From Gordonia westfalica (lineage in GTDB: Bacteria > Actinomycetota > Actinomycetes > Mycobacteriales > Mycobacteriaceae), in contig NZ_FNLM01000034.1 of NCBI RefSeq assembly GCF_900105725.1, forward strand, positions 3,038,001 through 3,102,000: a stretch of DNA of 64,000 nucleotides, given 5' to 3'. The position numbers were made by a program, and so were the translations under genes. How positions within the stretch are numbered: position 1 is the stretch's first letter; the number at the start of each line of letters is the position of its first letter. This document shows, piece by piece, positions 28,903 to 38,886 of this stretch. A model generated the notes under the pieces. It was not told the origin of the DNA and searched no databases. It worked only from the letters and a program-made list of their open reading frames with translations.

Positions 28903-28958
28903 AGGCGCCCTCGGAGCCGACGACCGTCGATAGACTCGGCACCGACGAGAGGACAGTC

Positions 28959-29354
28959 ATGAAACTCGGATACCGGACCACCCTGCAGACCGACTTCGAC
29001 GACGCGGTCGCCCGCACCAGGGAAGCACTGAGCGACGTCGGCTTCGGTGTGCTCACCGAGATCGACGTGAAGGCAACCCTCAAGAAGAAACTCGACGAGG
29101 ACATGGAGAACTACCTCATCCTCGGGGCGTGCAATCCGCAGTTCGCTCATCGGGCGCTCGGGATCGAGCGGCAGATCGGCCTTCTACTGCCCTGCAATGT
29201 GGTGGTGCGCGACGACACCGACCACGCCGGGACAGTCATCGTCGAGGCGATGAATCCCGACATCATGGTCGCCGTGACCGACGCCCCCGGCCTCCCCGAT
29301 GTGGCGTCCGGAGCGGGCGAACTGCTGCAGAAGGCCATTGCGTCCCTCGACTGA
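28959..29354 (+). CDS. DUF302 domain protein
   Basis: A 131-aa protein matching DUF302 (TT1751-like fold): GYRTTLQTDFDDAVARTREAL, FGVLTEIDVKATLKKKL, YLILGACNPQFAHRAL, LLPCNVVVRD. The N-terminal motif and the ILGACNP loop are conserved in the family, whose role is unknown. Starts at ATG with GAGAGGAC upstream. Confidence 0.9.
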   Translation: MKLGYRTTLQTDFDDAVARTREALSDVGFGVLTEIDVKATLKKKLDEDMENYLILGACNPQFAHRALGIERQIGLLLPCNVVVRDDTDHAGTVIVEAMNPDIMVAVTDAPGLPDVASGAGELLQKAIASLD

Positions 29355-29448
29355 ACGTCAAGTCGGGGACAGATTTCTCACAGCTTCGGCGAGTCGCCCG
29401 ACTCGACGTTGCGTCGAGCCCGGGGTCCACGATTACCCTGTTCCTTCG

Positions 29449-30396
29449 ATGACCAGCCAGCGATCTCGTCTCCCCGATGCTGCCGACCGCGACCTCCCGC
29501 GTGTGGGCCGTCGAGCTGTGCTCGCCGCAGGCGTCGGAGCAGCGGCCCTCGGGATCGCCGCCTGCGCGAACTCGGCGCCGTCGGCGCCGGTGCAGCCCCG
29601 CAATCTCGAAGGCCGCGCCGCCGACGACGAACTGCCTGTCGAGACGTCGCCGCCTCCGGTCACGAGTGGCCCCCCGCTGATCACCGGCAGCTTCAGGTCG
29701 GCCCGCATGGGTGGCCGTGACACCCGCTGGGCGGTCGCCCGGCCCAACGGTGTGACCGGCAAGCTCCCGGTGGTCGTCGTGCTGCACGCACTGAACACCA
29801 ACGAGAAGTCGATCTTCGGGCCGAAGCTCGAGATGCAGACCGTGATGCAGCAGTACGTGGACAACGGGAACGCCCCGTTCGCGCTGGCCGCCGCCGACAT
29901 CGGCCGCAACTACTACCACCGCCGGGCCGACGGCACCGACGGTGGCGCGATGGTCCTCGACGAGTTCCTGCCGATGCTCGCGAGCGATCCGAAGCTCAAC
30001 CTGTCGACCGAGCGCATCGGACTCTTCGGCTGGTCGATGGGCGGCTACGGCGCGCTACGCCTGGCGTCGATGCTCGGTGCTCCGCGCGTCGCCGCCGTGG
30101 CCGTCAGCTCCCCCGCGATGTGGGCCGATCCGCGCAACTTCCCGCCGCGCGCCTTCGACAGCCTCGCCGACTACCAGGCCAACTCGCTGTTCGGTGCGCA
30201 GCCGAGCTTCGCGAAGATCCCGCTGCTGATCAACATCGGTTCGAGCGACCAGTTCTACACCTACACCCGCCAGTGGGCCGCCGGCCTGCACCCGCCGGCG
30301 GCCTTCGGCACCGCCGCCGGTGGACACACCAACCGGTACTGGCGCAGCGTGCTGCCCGAGCAGGTCGAGTTCCTGGGCCGCAACCTCGCGGTCTGA
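29449..30396 (+). CDS. lipoprotein alpha/beta hydrolase-fold esterase (Tat-type signal)
   Basis: A 315-aa surface esterase-like protein. The signal has twin Arg (RVGRRAVLAAG) and a lipobox (LGIAAC) with Cys near residue 39, so it is probably Tat-exported and lipidated. The nucleophile elbow is GLFGWSMGGYGALR, and GGHTNRYWR carries the likely His. It resembles the esterase D/antigen 85 group, but mycolyl transfer is not shown. Start ATG 29449; the longer frame upstream has no similarity. Confidence 0.82.
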   Translation: MTSQRSRLPDAADRDLPRVGRRAVLAAGVGAAALGIAACANSAPSAPVQPRNLEGRAADDELPVETSPPPVTSGPPLITGSFRSARMGGRDTRWAVARPNGVTGKLPVVVVLHALNTNEKSIFGPKLEMQTVMQQYVDNGNAPFALAAADIGRNYYHRRADGTDGGAMVLDEFLPMLASDPKLNLSTERIGLFGWSMGGYGALRLASMLGAPRVAAVAVSSPAMWADPRNFPPRAFDSLADYQANSLFGAQPSFAKIPLLINIGSSDQFYTYTRQWAAGLHPPAAFGTAAGGHTNRYWRSVLPEQVEFLGRNLAV

Positions 30397-30402
30397 GGGT
30401 TT

Positions 30403-30463
30403 CGCTCACTCGTTCCGCTCCCGCTCACGCAAATAGGGTGAGCGGGAACGGAGAACGTGAGCG
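30403..30463. terminator. imperfect long hairpin, bidirectional terminator
   Basis: CCCGCTCAC (30420-30428) pairs exactly with GTGAGCGGG (30438-30446); CGTTCCGCT and AACGGAGAACG extend it imperfectly, and CGCTCAC/GTGAGCG close it at the outside. It lies between the convergent esterase and purD genes. Confidence 0.7.
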
Positions 30464-30478
30464 GTCCAGCGTCTGGAT

Positions 30479-31738
30479 CTAGATGCTGATGCGACCTTCG
30501 AGAGCGTTGCGCCCGATGTCGGTGCGGAAGTGCGAGCCCGGCAGCTTGATCTTCTCGATCCGCGCGTAGGCCTGGGCGCGGGCCTCGGCCAGGTCGGCGC
30601 CGGTACCCACGACGGCCAGCACGCGACCACCGGCGGAGACGACGGCACCGTCGGCGTTCCTGGCGGTGCCGGCATGCAGCACACCGTCGGCGTCGGCGCC
30701 GGTGATGATGTCACCGGTACGCGGCTTGCCGGGGTAGTTCTCGGCGGCGACGACCACGGTGACCGCGGCACCGTCGTGCCACCGCAGCGGCGGGAGGTCG
30801 GCGAGCGTACCGGTGGCGGTGGCGTTCAGCGCCTCGCCGAGCGGCGACTCCAGCAGCGCGAGGACCGCCTGGGTCTCGGGATCGCCGAAGCGGCAGTTGA
30901 ATTCGACGACGGCCGGGCCGTCCTTGCCGATCGCGAGGCCGGCGTAGAGGAGACCCGAGAACGGGATGCCACGCTTGACCAGTTCGGCCGCAACGGGTTT
31001 GACGACCTCATCGACGATCCGCCCGGTCATCTCGGCGGGCAGCCAGGGCAGCGGCGTGTAGGCGCCCATGCCACCGGTGTTGGGTCCGGCGTCGTTGTCA
31101 CCGACGCGCTTGTGGTCCTGGGCGGGCAGCAGCGGGACCACGTTCTCGCCGTCGACGAGGCAGAACAACGAGACCTCGGGTCCGTCGAGGAAGCTCTCCA
31201 GCAGGACGGGATGTCCGCTCTCCAGGCACTCGGCCGCGTGATCGCGGGCGACATCCCGGTCGGGCGTGACGACGACGCCCTTGCCGGCGGCGAGGCCGTC
31301 GTCCTTGACCACCCAGGTCGGACCGAAGCGGTCGAGGGCAGCGTCGAGATGCGCCGGGTTGTCGACGATCTCCGCATGCGCGGTCTTGACGCCGGCCGCG
31401 GCCATCACGTCCTTGGCGAAGGCCTTGGATCCCTCGATCTGCGCGGCCTGCGCGCTCGGACCGAAGGTCGCGATGCCTGCCTCGCGCAGCGCGTCGGCGA
31501 CGCCGAGGACGAGGGGCACCTCGGGTCCGATGATGACAAGGTCGGCTTCCAGCTTCTGCGCCAGGGCCACGACCGCCTCGCCCGACACCACGTCGACGGC
31601 GTGGTTCGAGGCGATCGCCGAGGTTCCGGCGTTGCCGGGAGCGACATGCAGGTCGGTGACCGACGGATCGTTCTTGAGGCCGATGAGAAGGGCATGTTCG
31701 CGGCCGCCCGAGCCGATCACGAGTACGCGCACGACCAT
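30479..31738 (-). CDS. purD: phosphoribosylamine-glycine ligase
   Basis: GAR synthetase, 419 aa, ATP-grasp enzyme of step two of purine synthesis. The opening [15 protein letters not shown], the ATP-binding stretch [15 protein letters not shown] and the signature [14 protein letters not shown] are all present. Start ATG 31738 ([12 protein letters not shown]); the longer frame adds only a non-conserved stretch. Confidence 0.97.
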   Translation of the reverse strand: MVVRVLVIGSGGREHALLIGLKNDPSVTDLHVAPGNAGTSAIASNHAVDVVSGEAVVALAQKLEADLVIIGPEVPLVLGVADALREAGIATFGPSAQAAQIEGSKAFAKDVMAAAGVKTAHAEIVDNPAHLDAALDRFGPTWVVKDDGLAAGKGVVVTPDRDVARDHAAECLESGHPVLLESFLDGPEVSLFCLVDGENVVPLLPAQDHKRVGDNDAGPNTGGMGAYTPLPWLPAEMTGRIVDEVVKPVAAELVKRGIPFSGLLYAGLAIGKDGPAVVEFNCRFGDPETQAVLALLESPLGEALNATATGTLADLPPLRWHDGAAVTVVVAAENYPGKPRTGDIITGADADGVLHAGTARNADGAVVSAGGRVLAVVGTGADLAEARAQAYARIEKIKLPGSHFRTDIGRNALEGRISI

Positions 31739-31820
31739 GACTCTAAACGACCGGGATGCTCGCTCACGCCGGCCGGCCCCGACCACCTCGTCGACGATCA
31801 CCATCAGCACCGGCGCCGGC

Positions 31821-33848
31821 TCAGGTCCTCGTCTGGGTCAGGTCGTACATAGTGACCCCGTCGACCGTCACCGCGGTGAAGTTCTCCTGAACCCACGCGC
31901 TGATCTGCGACGCCGGACGTTCGGAATCCGTGCCCATGCCGTCACCGCCCATGCCCGGTGCGCCCATACCCGGTCCGCCACCGCCGCCGAGGAACCAGTG
32001 GATCTTCTTCTCGGCGACCAGCGTCTGGAACTCGGCGAGGGTCGGCGACGGATCACTGCCGTTGAACCCGCCGATCGGCATCACCGAGTGGCCGGTCTCG
32101 AGCTGGTAGCCCGAGGCGGACATCGACCCGACCGCCGCGGCCACCCAGGTGTACCGGTCGGCGTCGGCGTTCAGCTTCTCGACGACGGCGGCGGCGGGCG
32201 TCGAACCGCGCAGCAGGCCACCGGAGCCGTCGCCGCCGCGACCCCCGGGCGTCCCCTGACCACCGGGGTACCCCTGGCCTCCGGGCATCCCCTGACCGGG
32301 GGCTCCCGGCATGCCGCGACCGTCGGGGCCGCCTCGTCCGCCCGGGCCGAACTCGCCCTCGACCCGCGGGCCGGCGGTGATGATCGATCCGCTCTTCTCC
32401 GTGGTCACCGTGTCGACGGTGTAGGCCACCGGACCGGCGAGACCGGCGAGGATCGCACCCGCCACCGCGGCCGCCGCGACGCCGCGCAGGTTCGCGAAGA
32501 CCATCGCGGCACCGGCGAGGAGGCCGATGACGATTACGGCCCAGCGCAGCCACGGCACGAAGTCGGGAGTGCGGTTCAGCAGGACGAATCCCCACACGGC
32601 CGCGATCCACACGGAGGCACCGAGGGCGAACCGGACCCAGAGACGATCCCGATGCGACCAGCAGACTGCGGCACCACCGGCGACCAGCGCGGCGACCGCC
32701 GGGGCGAGGGCTGCCGTATAGTACTGGTGGAAGATGCCGGCCATGAAGCTGAAGACACCCATCGTGACCAGCAGCCACATCCCCCAGACCGTGAGGTACG
32801 CGCGGCGCGGATCGGTCCGCCGGGCCCGGCCGATCAGGACTGCCGCGACGACGGCGAGCAGGACACCGGTCGGGATGAGCCACGCGATCTGACCGCCCTG
32901 TGCGGGTTCGAACATCCGCAGCCATCCGGTCTCGCCCCACGGGCCGCCACCGCCACCGCCGGGGCCACCGGGACCGCCGCGACCACCGGGGACCACTGCG
33001 CCGGTCTCGTTGCCGTTCAGTCGACCGAGACCGTTGTAGCCGAGAGTGAGCTCGAGGATCGAATTGTTCTGCGAACCACCGATGTAGGGCCGCGACGACG
33101 CCGGCCAGAGTTCGACGGCGAGAATCCACCAGCCGGCACTGACGACCATCGCACCGAGTGCGGCGAACATCTGGCCGAGCCGCCGCAACCAACCGCGCGG
33201 GCCGAAGGCCAGATAGGTGACCGACAGCGCGGGCACGATCAGCATCACCTGCAGTTGCTTGGTGAGGAATCCGAATCCGACGAACACGCCGGTGAGGATC
33301 AGCCAGCGCCACCGGCCGTCGTCGACCGCCTTCATCAGCGACCAGACGGCCGCGATCATCAGCAGGATCAGCAGCGCCTCGGGGTTGTCGAAGCGGAACA
33401 TCAGCGCCGCAACCGGAGTCAGCGCCAGCACCGCGCCGGCGAGGATTCCCGATCGGTGGCCGAAGTACTTTCGCGTGATCAGGTACAGCAGCGCGACCGA
33501 TGCCACCCCCATCAGGACCTCGGGCACCAGGATCGACCACGGGTTGACCCCGAAGATCCGCGCACTGAGACCCGGAATCCACAGGGAGGCGGGAGGTTTG
33601 TCGACGGTGATCGAGTTCGCCATGTCCGACGACCCGAAGAACCACGCTTTCCACGACTCCGAACCGGCCTGGACGGCCGCCGAGTAGAAGGAGTTCGCCC
33701 AACCGTTGATCGAGAGATTCCACAGGTAGAGGACCCCGGTGCCGATCAGCAGCGCGGCCAGCGAGAGCCGCTCCCACAGAACGTTCTTCGCCTGTGCCGG
33801 CGCCTGCGGAGCGGAGTCGACGGGTGGGTCGATGGTCAGTGTCGTCAT
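31821..33848 (-). CDS. GT39-family (ArnT/YkcB-like) membrane glycosyltransferase with Gly-rich loops
   Basis: A 675-aa polytopic membrane protein. The N-terminal part has the dolichyl/polyprenyl-phosphate mannosyltransferase-like pattern, with [12 protein letters not shown] after the first large loop, [16 protein letters not shown], and about 10-12 helices to residue 490. The C-terminal extracytoplasmic part carries low-complexity Gly/Pro/Met loops (about 283-300, 501-548 and 620-636). It probably moves a sugar from a polyprenyl-phosphate donor to an envelope acceptor. The upstream GT2-GtrA gene overlaps by 4 bp and probably makes and flips that donor. Confidence 0.85.
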   Translation of the reverse strand: MTTLTIDPPVDSAPQAPAQAKNVLWERLSLAALLIGTGVLYLWNLSINGWANSFYSAAVQAGSESWKAWFFGSSDMANSITVDKPPASLWIPGLSARIFGVNPWSILVPEVLMGVASVALLYLITRKYFGHRSGILAGAVLALTPVAALMFRFDNPEALLILLMIAAVWSLMKAVDDGRWRWLILTGVFVGFGFLTKQLQVMLIVPALSVTYLAFGPRGWLRRLGQMFAALGAMVVSAGWWILAVELWPASSRPYIGGSQNNSILELTLGYNGLGRLNGNETGAVVPGGRGGPGGPGGGGGGPWGETGWLRMFEPAQGGQIAWLIPTGVLLAVVAAVLIGRARRTDPRRAYLTVWGMWLLVTMGVFSFMAGIFHQYYTAALAPAVAALVAGGAAVCWSHRDRLWVRFALGASVWIAAVWGFVLLNRTPDFVPWLRWAVIVIGLLAGAAMVFANLRGVAAAAVAGAILAGLAGPVAYTVDTVTTEKSGSIITAGPRVEGEFGPGGRGGPDGRGMPGAPGQGMPGGQGYPGGQGTPGGRGGDGSGGLLRGSTPAAAVVEKLNADADRYTWVAAAVGSMSASGYQLETGHSVMPIGGFNGSDPSPTLAEFQTLVAEKKIHWFLGGGGGPGMGAPGMGGDGMGTDSERPASQISAWVQENFTAVTVDGVTMYDLTQTRT

Positions 33849-35098
33849 GCGGCGGACTCCTGGGTCTTGCGGAACACCCAGCGGAGACCGACGAACCGGG
33901 TGAGCGTGGCCACCAGGTTCGCGATCACCAGGATGATCAGTTCGATGTGTTTGGTCGCGTCCGGCGCGACGGTGTGCAGCAGCAACAGTGAGCCGGCGGT
34001 GACGAGCCAGCCGAACAGGAACACTCCGAGCCCGAACAACTGGTGGCGCAGCGCATTGTCACGTCCGCGCACCCCGAAGCTGAACCTGCGGTTGGCCGCG
34101 GTGTTGAGAACAGCGGTGATCGCCAGGGCGACCAGGTTCGAGATCTGCGCTCCCAGGAACGAGTGCAGCGCGAGGAACAGCACCGCGAACGCGGCGGTCG
34201 ACGCCACGCCCACCACGCAGAACCGCGCGAGCTGGCCGACCAGTCCCCTCGGCACCCCGTCGATCTGGGGTCCGGCCGCCCGGTCGCGACCGATGGAAGC
34301 GCGGAGCTGGGCGATCGGCAGCCGCCCCATCGCCAGCGCGAGACCGACTCGCGCACAGCCCTTCAGATCGGCGAGGGCGGTGGGCACGATGTCGACGGTG
34401 CTGTCCGGGTCGTCGACCCAGTCGACCGGGATCTCCGCGATCCGCAGCCCGATCTGTTCGGCGAGCACGAGCAGCTCGGTGTCGAAGAACCACCCGGTGT
34501 CGGCGACGAAAGGCAGCAACTCGCGGGCGATGTCGGCGCGCATGGCCTTGAACCCGCACTGCGCGTCGGAGAACCTGGCGCCCATCGCCGTTCGGAGGAT
34601 GAGGTTGTAGGACCGCGAGATGAACTCCCGCTTGGGTCCGCGGACGACACGCGACGACCGGCTGAGCCGGGTGCCGATCGCGATGTCGGAATGCTTCGAC
34701 ACCAGCGGCGCGATGAGCGGCATCAGCGCGTTGAGGTCGGTGGAGAGGTCGACGTCGCAGTACGCGACGATCTCGGCATCGCTGCGCTGCCACACCGCGT
34801 TCAGCGCACGACCACGACCCTTCTCGTCGAGGTGGACGACGCGGACGCCGTCGAGTTCGTCGACGAGGCCGACGGCGATCGCGACGGTGTCGTCGGTGCT
34901 GGCGTTGTCGGCGACGGTGATGCGGGCCGGATACGGCACGTGCCGGCGCAGATGGCCGGCGAGCCGGCGCACCGACGACGCGAGGTCGGTCTGCTCGTTG
35001 TAGACGGGGACGACGATGTCGAGGACCGGGGTCGACACCGAACTGTCGGCGAGCGTGTACACCTGCGCCGTCCGGTCCGGCGGTGCTTGGGGAATCAT
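33845..35098 (-). CDS. bifunctional GT2 glycosyltransferase / GtrA-like protein
   Basis: A 417-aa fusion. Residues 20-250 form a GT-A domain like dolichol-phosphate mannose synthase: DIVVPVYNEQTDLA, TVADNASTDDT, YCDVDLSTD (DxD) and DAQCGFKAMRADIA. Residues 290-410 form a GtrA domain with four helices (FCVVGVASTAAFAVLFLAL, TAANRRFSFG). GT2 charges a polyprenyl phosphate and GtrA is thought to help flip it. The ATG at 35098 is preferred; the frame is open to 35191. Upstream is a PhoP-box-like array. Operon with the GT39 gene. Confidence 0.85.
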   Translation of the reverse strand: MIPQAPPDRTAQVYTLADSSVSTPVLDIVVPVYNEQTDLASSVRRLAGHLRRHVPYPARITVADNASTDDTVAIAVGLVDELDGVRVVHLDEKGRGRALNAVWQRSDAEIVAYCDVDLSTDLNALMPLIAPLVSKHSDIAIGTRLSRSSRVVRGPKREFISRSYNLILRTAMGARFSDAQCGFKAMRADIARELLPFVADTGWFFDTELLVLAEQIGLRIAEIPVDWVDDPDSTVDIVPTALADLKGCARVGLALAMGRLPIAQLRASIGRDRAAGPQIDGVPRGLVGQLARFCVVGVASTAAFAVLFLALHSFLGAQISNLVALAITAVLNTAANRRFSFGVRGRDNALRHQLFGLGVFLFGWLVTAGSLLLLHTVAPDATKHIELIILVIANLVATLTRFVGLRWVFRKTQESAA

Positions 35099-35132
35099 GA
35101 GGACCACGATCTGTCCCCACCCTCGAACCGGT

Positions 35133-35160
35133 CTGGAACCCGGCTGCCAGGTTCCTGTGA
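35133..35160 (-). promoter_or_regulatory. PhoP-box-like array of three 11-bp repeats upstream of the GT2-GtrA operon
   Basis: On the minus strand the sequence reads TCACAGG-AACC-TGGCAGC-CGGG-TTCCAGA: three 7-mers with CAG in the same place, repeating every 11 bp (plus-strand CTG at 35155, 35144 and 35133). The leading TTCACAGGAACCT is almost the same as the one upstream of phoP. The mycobacterial PhoP box, as I recall it, is two TCACAGC-type heptamers separated by 4 bp. The array ends 35 bp before the gene start. Confidence 0.6.
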
Positions 35161-35203
35161 ACCGTCGATCTGCGTTGTCGGGCGTCGCCACTACATTGGG
35201 TTC

Positions 35204-37315
35204 ATGGTTGCCACCCTCTCCCCCGACCAGCTGACCGCCGCCAACCGCGTCATCACCAGCCTGGCCGGTGAGGGCGCCGCGCTGCGCGAGGATCAGCTGC
35301 GGGCGGTCACCGCACTGGCCGGCGGTGAGCCCGGCACTCCCGGCGCACGGGTCCTGGTGGTCCAGGCGACCGGATGGGGCAAGTCGGCGGTCTACTGGTC
35401 GGCCACCGCGATCATCCGGGCCGGCGGCGGCGGGCCGACGCTCATCGTGTCCCCGCTGTTGTCGCTCATGCGCGACCAGGTGGCCGCCGCGGCCCGCGGG
35501 GGGCTCTCCGCGGCGACGCTGAACTCGTCGAACGTCGACGAGTGGTCGGCGATCGAGGCGCAGCTGCGGGCGGGAGATCTCGACGTCCTGCTGGTGTCAC
35601 CGGAACGCCTCGCCAATCCCGGCTTCGGACGCCGCGTGCTCGACGCACTGGCGGGCAATCTCGGGCTGCTGGTGATCGACGAGGCGCATGCCGTCTCCGA
35701 CTGGGGACACGACTTCCGGCCCGACTACCGTCGTGTCGCCGATGTACTCCGTTCGGTCAACCCGACGACGCCGGTCCTGGCCACCACCGCCACCGCCAAC
35801 GCCCGCGTCACGGAGGACGTCGCCGCGCAGCTCGACTCCGGTTCCGACGCGCCGACGCTCGTCCTCCGCGGTCCCCTCGCCCGAAAGTCATTGCATCTCA
35901 ACGTTCTCGACGGACTCTCGCCGGTGCAGCGATACGGCTGGGTGGCTCAGTCCCTCACCCATCTCCCGGGCTCGGGCATCGTCTACGTCCTCACCGTCGC
36001 CGACGCCGACCGGCTCGTCGAAGCCATCCGTGCGGTGCACGGGGACTCCGTCGAGGTCGCGGCCTACACCGGGCAGCTCGACGCCGACCGCCGGCACGAA
36101 CTCGAAGATGCGTTGCTGCACAACAAGGTCAAGGCACTCGTGGCGACATCGGCGCTGGGGATGGGTTATGACAAGCCGGACCTGGGCTTCGTCGTGCACG
36201 TGGGTTCGCCGCCGTCGCCGGTCTCCTACTACCAGCAGGTGGGCCGTGCCGGGCGCGCGCTGGACGACGCCGTCGTGATGCTGCTGGCCTCACAGACCGA
36301 CGACCGGATCTGGGATCACTTCGCCACCGCGACGATCCCCGATCCGGACAAGATGCGTGACCTCCTGGCGGCGCTGGAAGCCGCCGACGAGCCGCAGTCG
36401 GTCATCCAGCTCGAGGCCGCCACCCGCTTCCGCCGCACGCGAATCGAGTTGATGCTCAAGCAACTCGCCGTCGACGGCGTCACCGACCGCACCCCCGACG
36501 GCTGGGTCGCCACCGGCAAACCCTGGACCTACGACGCCGCCCACTACGACGGCGTACTCGCCGTCCGTCGCCGCGAGGCCGACATCATGCGCACCTACAT
36601 CGCCGGGCGCACCTGCCTGATGCGTCTGCTGACCGAGTCGCTCGACGATCCGCAGGCAGCCGACTGCGGTCGCTGCTCGGTGTGCCGGGGCGCGCTGAGC
36701 GAGGGCCTTCCCGACGCCGTCGACGCCGAGATCGTCCGCACCGTGACGTCGACGCTGCGCCGCAAGGCATCGACCCTCGACCCGCGGAAGATGTGGCCCG
36801 GCGGCGAATTCGGCCGTCGCGGAAGGATTTCCGCCGACCTCCTCGCCCACCCCGGCCGCGTCCTGGCCCATGCCGACGCACCCGAATGGGTGGAGGTGCT
36901 GGCCGCGGCCCGCAACGGCGACGAGCGTGCACTCGGCGAACTCGGCGACGCAGCGGTCGCGACCCTCTCGGCCTGGGTGCGCGAGACCGGTGTCCGCGCC
37001 GACGTCATCGTGTCACTGCGTCTGACCGGCACCACCCTGGCCGAGACGCTCGCCGAGCATCTGCGCACGGTCGGCAAACGCGGCGGCGGAACGTTCCCCG
37101 TCCGCCCGGGCGATCCGCCCACCGACGCGACCGGCGCCGTCGAGGCCGCCTACTGGCGCGATCACCTCGGCGATGCGCCCGAGGTCGCCGGCCAGAACGT
37201 GATGCTCGTCGTCGACGCCAACAGTTCCGGCTGGCCGATCACCCTCGCCGCCGCGGCACTCCGCGAGGCCGGGGCGAACGCGGTGTTGCCGTTGCTGATC
37301 CACCGCACGGTCTGA
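35204..37315 (+). CDS. recQ: RecQ family ATP-dependent DNA helicase
   Basis: A 703-aa 3'-5' helicase. Helicase motifs: EDQLRAVTALAGG (motif 0 region), ATGWGKSAVYW (I), SPLLSLMRDQ (Ia), VIDEAHAVSDWGHDFRPDY (II), ATTATAN (III) and YYQQVGRAGRA (VI). The RecQ zinc region follows with CGRCSVCRG near residue 490. The last 200 residues have no HRDC domain that I can recognise and end with a phosphoribosyltransferase-like DANSSGWPITLAAAAL stretch, as in mycobacterial homologues. Start ATG 35204. Confidence 0.92.
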   Translation: MVATLSPDQLTAANRVITSLAGEGAALREDQLRAVTALAGGEPGTPGARVLVVQATGWGKSAVYWSATAIIRAGGGGPTLIVSPLLSLMRDQVAAAARGGLSAATLNSSNVDEWSAIEAQLRAGDLDVLLVSPERLANPGFGRRVLDALAGNLGLLVIDEAHAVSDWGHDFRPDYRRVADVLRSVNPTTPVLATTATANARVTEDVAAQLDSGSDAPTLVLRGPLARKSLHLNVLDGLSPVQRYGWVAQSLTHLPGSGIVYVLTVADADRLVEAIRAVHGDSVEVAAYTGQLDADRRHELEDALLHNKVKALVATSALGMGYDKPDLGFVVHVGSPPSPVSYYQQVGRAGRALDDAVVMLLASQTDDRIWDHFATATIPDPDKMRDLLAALEAADEPQSVIQLEAATRFRRTRIELMLKQLAVDGVTDRTPDGWVATGKPWTYDAAHYDGVLAVRRREADIMRTYIAGRTCLMRLLTESLDDPQAADCGRCSVCRGALSEGLPDAVDAEIVRTVTSTLRRKASTLDPRKMWPGGEFGRRGRISADLLAHPGRVLAHADAPEWVEVLAAARNGDERALGELGDAAVATLSAWVRETGVRADVIVSLRLTGTTLAETLAEHLRTVGKRGGGTFPVRPGDPPTDATGAVEAAYWRDHLGDAPEVAGQNVMLVVDANSSGWPITLAAAALREAGANAVLPLLIHRTV

Positions 37316-37340
37316 GCACTCCACACACCGGGGTTTCGGC

Positions 37341-38708
37341 TCACCGGGCCAGCGCGAGCACCTCGTCGAACCCGTCGACGAGGCATGCGTGGAAGAGATC
37401 GACGTCCTCGATCGCACCGGTGTCCACGTCGATACCCAACTCGCAGGTGTCGACGTAGGTGAGGAGGGTGACGTTGACCGCCGCCCCGATGGTGGGGCCG
37501 AAAGCGTACTGGGCGCGCAGCCGGGCGCCGCAGAGGTAGAGCGGCACGGGGATACCGGGGACGTCACTGCAGAGGAAGTCGACGTGTCGCAGGACCGACC
37601 CGATGTACCAGCGCGGCATCAGGTTCATGGCGCCGGCGATCCACTGGGTATACGGCAGCGAACGCTCGTTGCGGACACGTGAGGTCCGCCGGTGGATCCT
37701 GGCGATCCGCTGCGCCGGATCTGCCTCTGCGACAGGCACATCGAACCTCATCAGGGTGATCCGGTTGCCGCCGGGGGCATCGTCCTCGGTGCGCAGATTC
37801 ACCGGCATGCACAGATGAAGGTCTCCGACCTCGGCGCCGTGCTTCTCGTGGTACAGACGGAGGCCTCCGGCGACGCCGGCGACGAAGGCGTCGTTGAGCG
37901 AACCACCGCCACGATGCCCGGCGTCGCGGAGTTGCTGCAGCGGGACCTGGTGGACGTCGAGGTGCCGGACCAGCGACCGGTCCGTCATCAGCGACGATCC
38001 GGTGTCATTGACCGGGCGAACCGTGCGGTATACCGACGCGGCGGTCTCGACGGCGGCACCGGCTGTCGCGAGCGGATGGCGAATCGTGTTGAACGCCAGA
38101 CCCGGTACCGATCTCACGAGCCCCGTCACGGTGTTCGACGCGCGGGCGGCGTCGAATCGCAAGGAGTCCAGATAGTCCCGCCACCAGGCCTCGTCGTTCG
38201 ACGGCAATGCGGACTCGGGTGCGGCCGGCGGCTGGTCGGTCTCCTCGGTCAGGTCGAAGAGCCGCATCGCGATCTCGATGGCGCCGACACCATCGGTGAG
38301 CGCGTGATGGAACTTGCAGACGACCGCGGCACCACCGTCGGCCAGACCGTCGACCAGGGTCGCCTTCCACAACGGACGGGCGCGGTCGAAGTCCTCCATC
38401 GCGGCGATCCGCGCCATCTCCAGCACGGTGTCGACGGTGCCCGGCGCGGGTGCGCTGACCCGGCGCATGTGGAAGTCGAGGTCGAAATCCTGGTACGGGA
38501 CCCACCGCGGCGGCGCCGACAGCGGCGAGTAGACGACGCGCTCGCGGAACATCGGCAGGTCGGCGCTGATGGTCTCGAACCGGCTGCGCGTCGCTTCCCA
38601 GTCGGGTGTGCGCTCCAGCAGGATCACCGTCACGACCGTCGATCTCAGGCGCGGGTCGGACTCCATCGCCCAGGTGAAAGCATCACTGTTGCGCATGTAC
38701 TCGGTCAT
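37341..38708 (-). CDS. WS/DGAT family O-acyltransferase (wax ester/triacylglycerol synthase)
   Basis: A 455-aa bifunctional wax ester synthase/diacylglycerol acyltransferase, the last step in storing neutral lipid. The catalytic HHxxxDG motif is H134-H135-A-L-T-D-G. Other family marks: the opening MRNSDAFTWAMES, PLWKATLVDGL, GGSLNDAFVAGVAGGLR and the C-terminal CSDVPGIPVPLYLCGA. Triacylglycerol storage is common in Gordonia and Rhodococcus. A single gene, transcribed away from recQ. Confidence 0.93.
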   Translation of the reverse strand: MTEYMRNSDAFTWAMESDPRLRSTVVTVILLERTPDWEATRSRFETISADLPMFRERVVYSPLSAPPRWVPYQDFDLDFHMRRVSAPAPGTVDTVLEMARIAAMEDFDRARPLWKATLVDGLADGGAAVVCKFHHALTDGVGAIEIAMRLFDLTEETDQPPAAPESALPSNDEAWWRDYLDSLRFDAARASNTVTGLVRSVPGLAFNTIRHPLATAGAAVETAASVYRTVRPVNDTGSSLMTDRSLVRHLDVHQVPLQQLRDAGHRGGGSLNDAFVAGVAGGLRLYHEKHGAEVGDLHLCMPVNLRTEDDAPGGNRITLMRFDVPVAEADPAQRIARIHRRTSRVRNERSLPYTQWIAGAMNLMPRWYIGSVLRHVDFLCSDVPGIPVPLYLCGARLRAQYAFGPTIGAAVNVTLLTYVDTCELGIDVDTGAIEDVDLFHACLVDGFDEVLALAR

Positions 38709-38819
38709 GACCGCCTCCGGTCATGACGGTACTCAGCTCGCTGTGGCGCCGATCGGTTTCGGCCCACCAGAGGACTTTGTGCCCGGGCCAAACGCCCGGC
38801 ATTCCAGAAACCCGCCCTC

Positions 38820-38863
38820 TTTCGGCATTTCCACCACCCTGCGGGGTGGCGGGTTTGCCGAAA
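38820..38863. terminator. hairpin downstream of the HIT gene
   Basis: TTTCGGCA (38820-38827) pairs with TGCCGAAA (38856-38863), and an inner stem CCACCC/GGGTGG (38834-38839 with 38844-38849) closes on a TGCG loop. It lies 24 bp beyond the HIT stop. The rest of the 178-bp gap to the WS/DGAT start holds no gene. Confidence 0.7.
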
Positions 38864-38886
38864 AGGGGTGGGTTTGCGGACGGGCG

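Noticed and set aside
31266..34610. 1,114-aa plus-strand frame
   Set aside because: Antisense of purD, GT39 and GT2-GtrA; low-complexity Arg/His-rich translation without motifs.
34043..35203. Upstream extension of the recQ frame
   Set aside because: Lies antisense to GT2-GtrA; helicase similarity begins only at the ATG at 35204.
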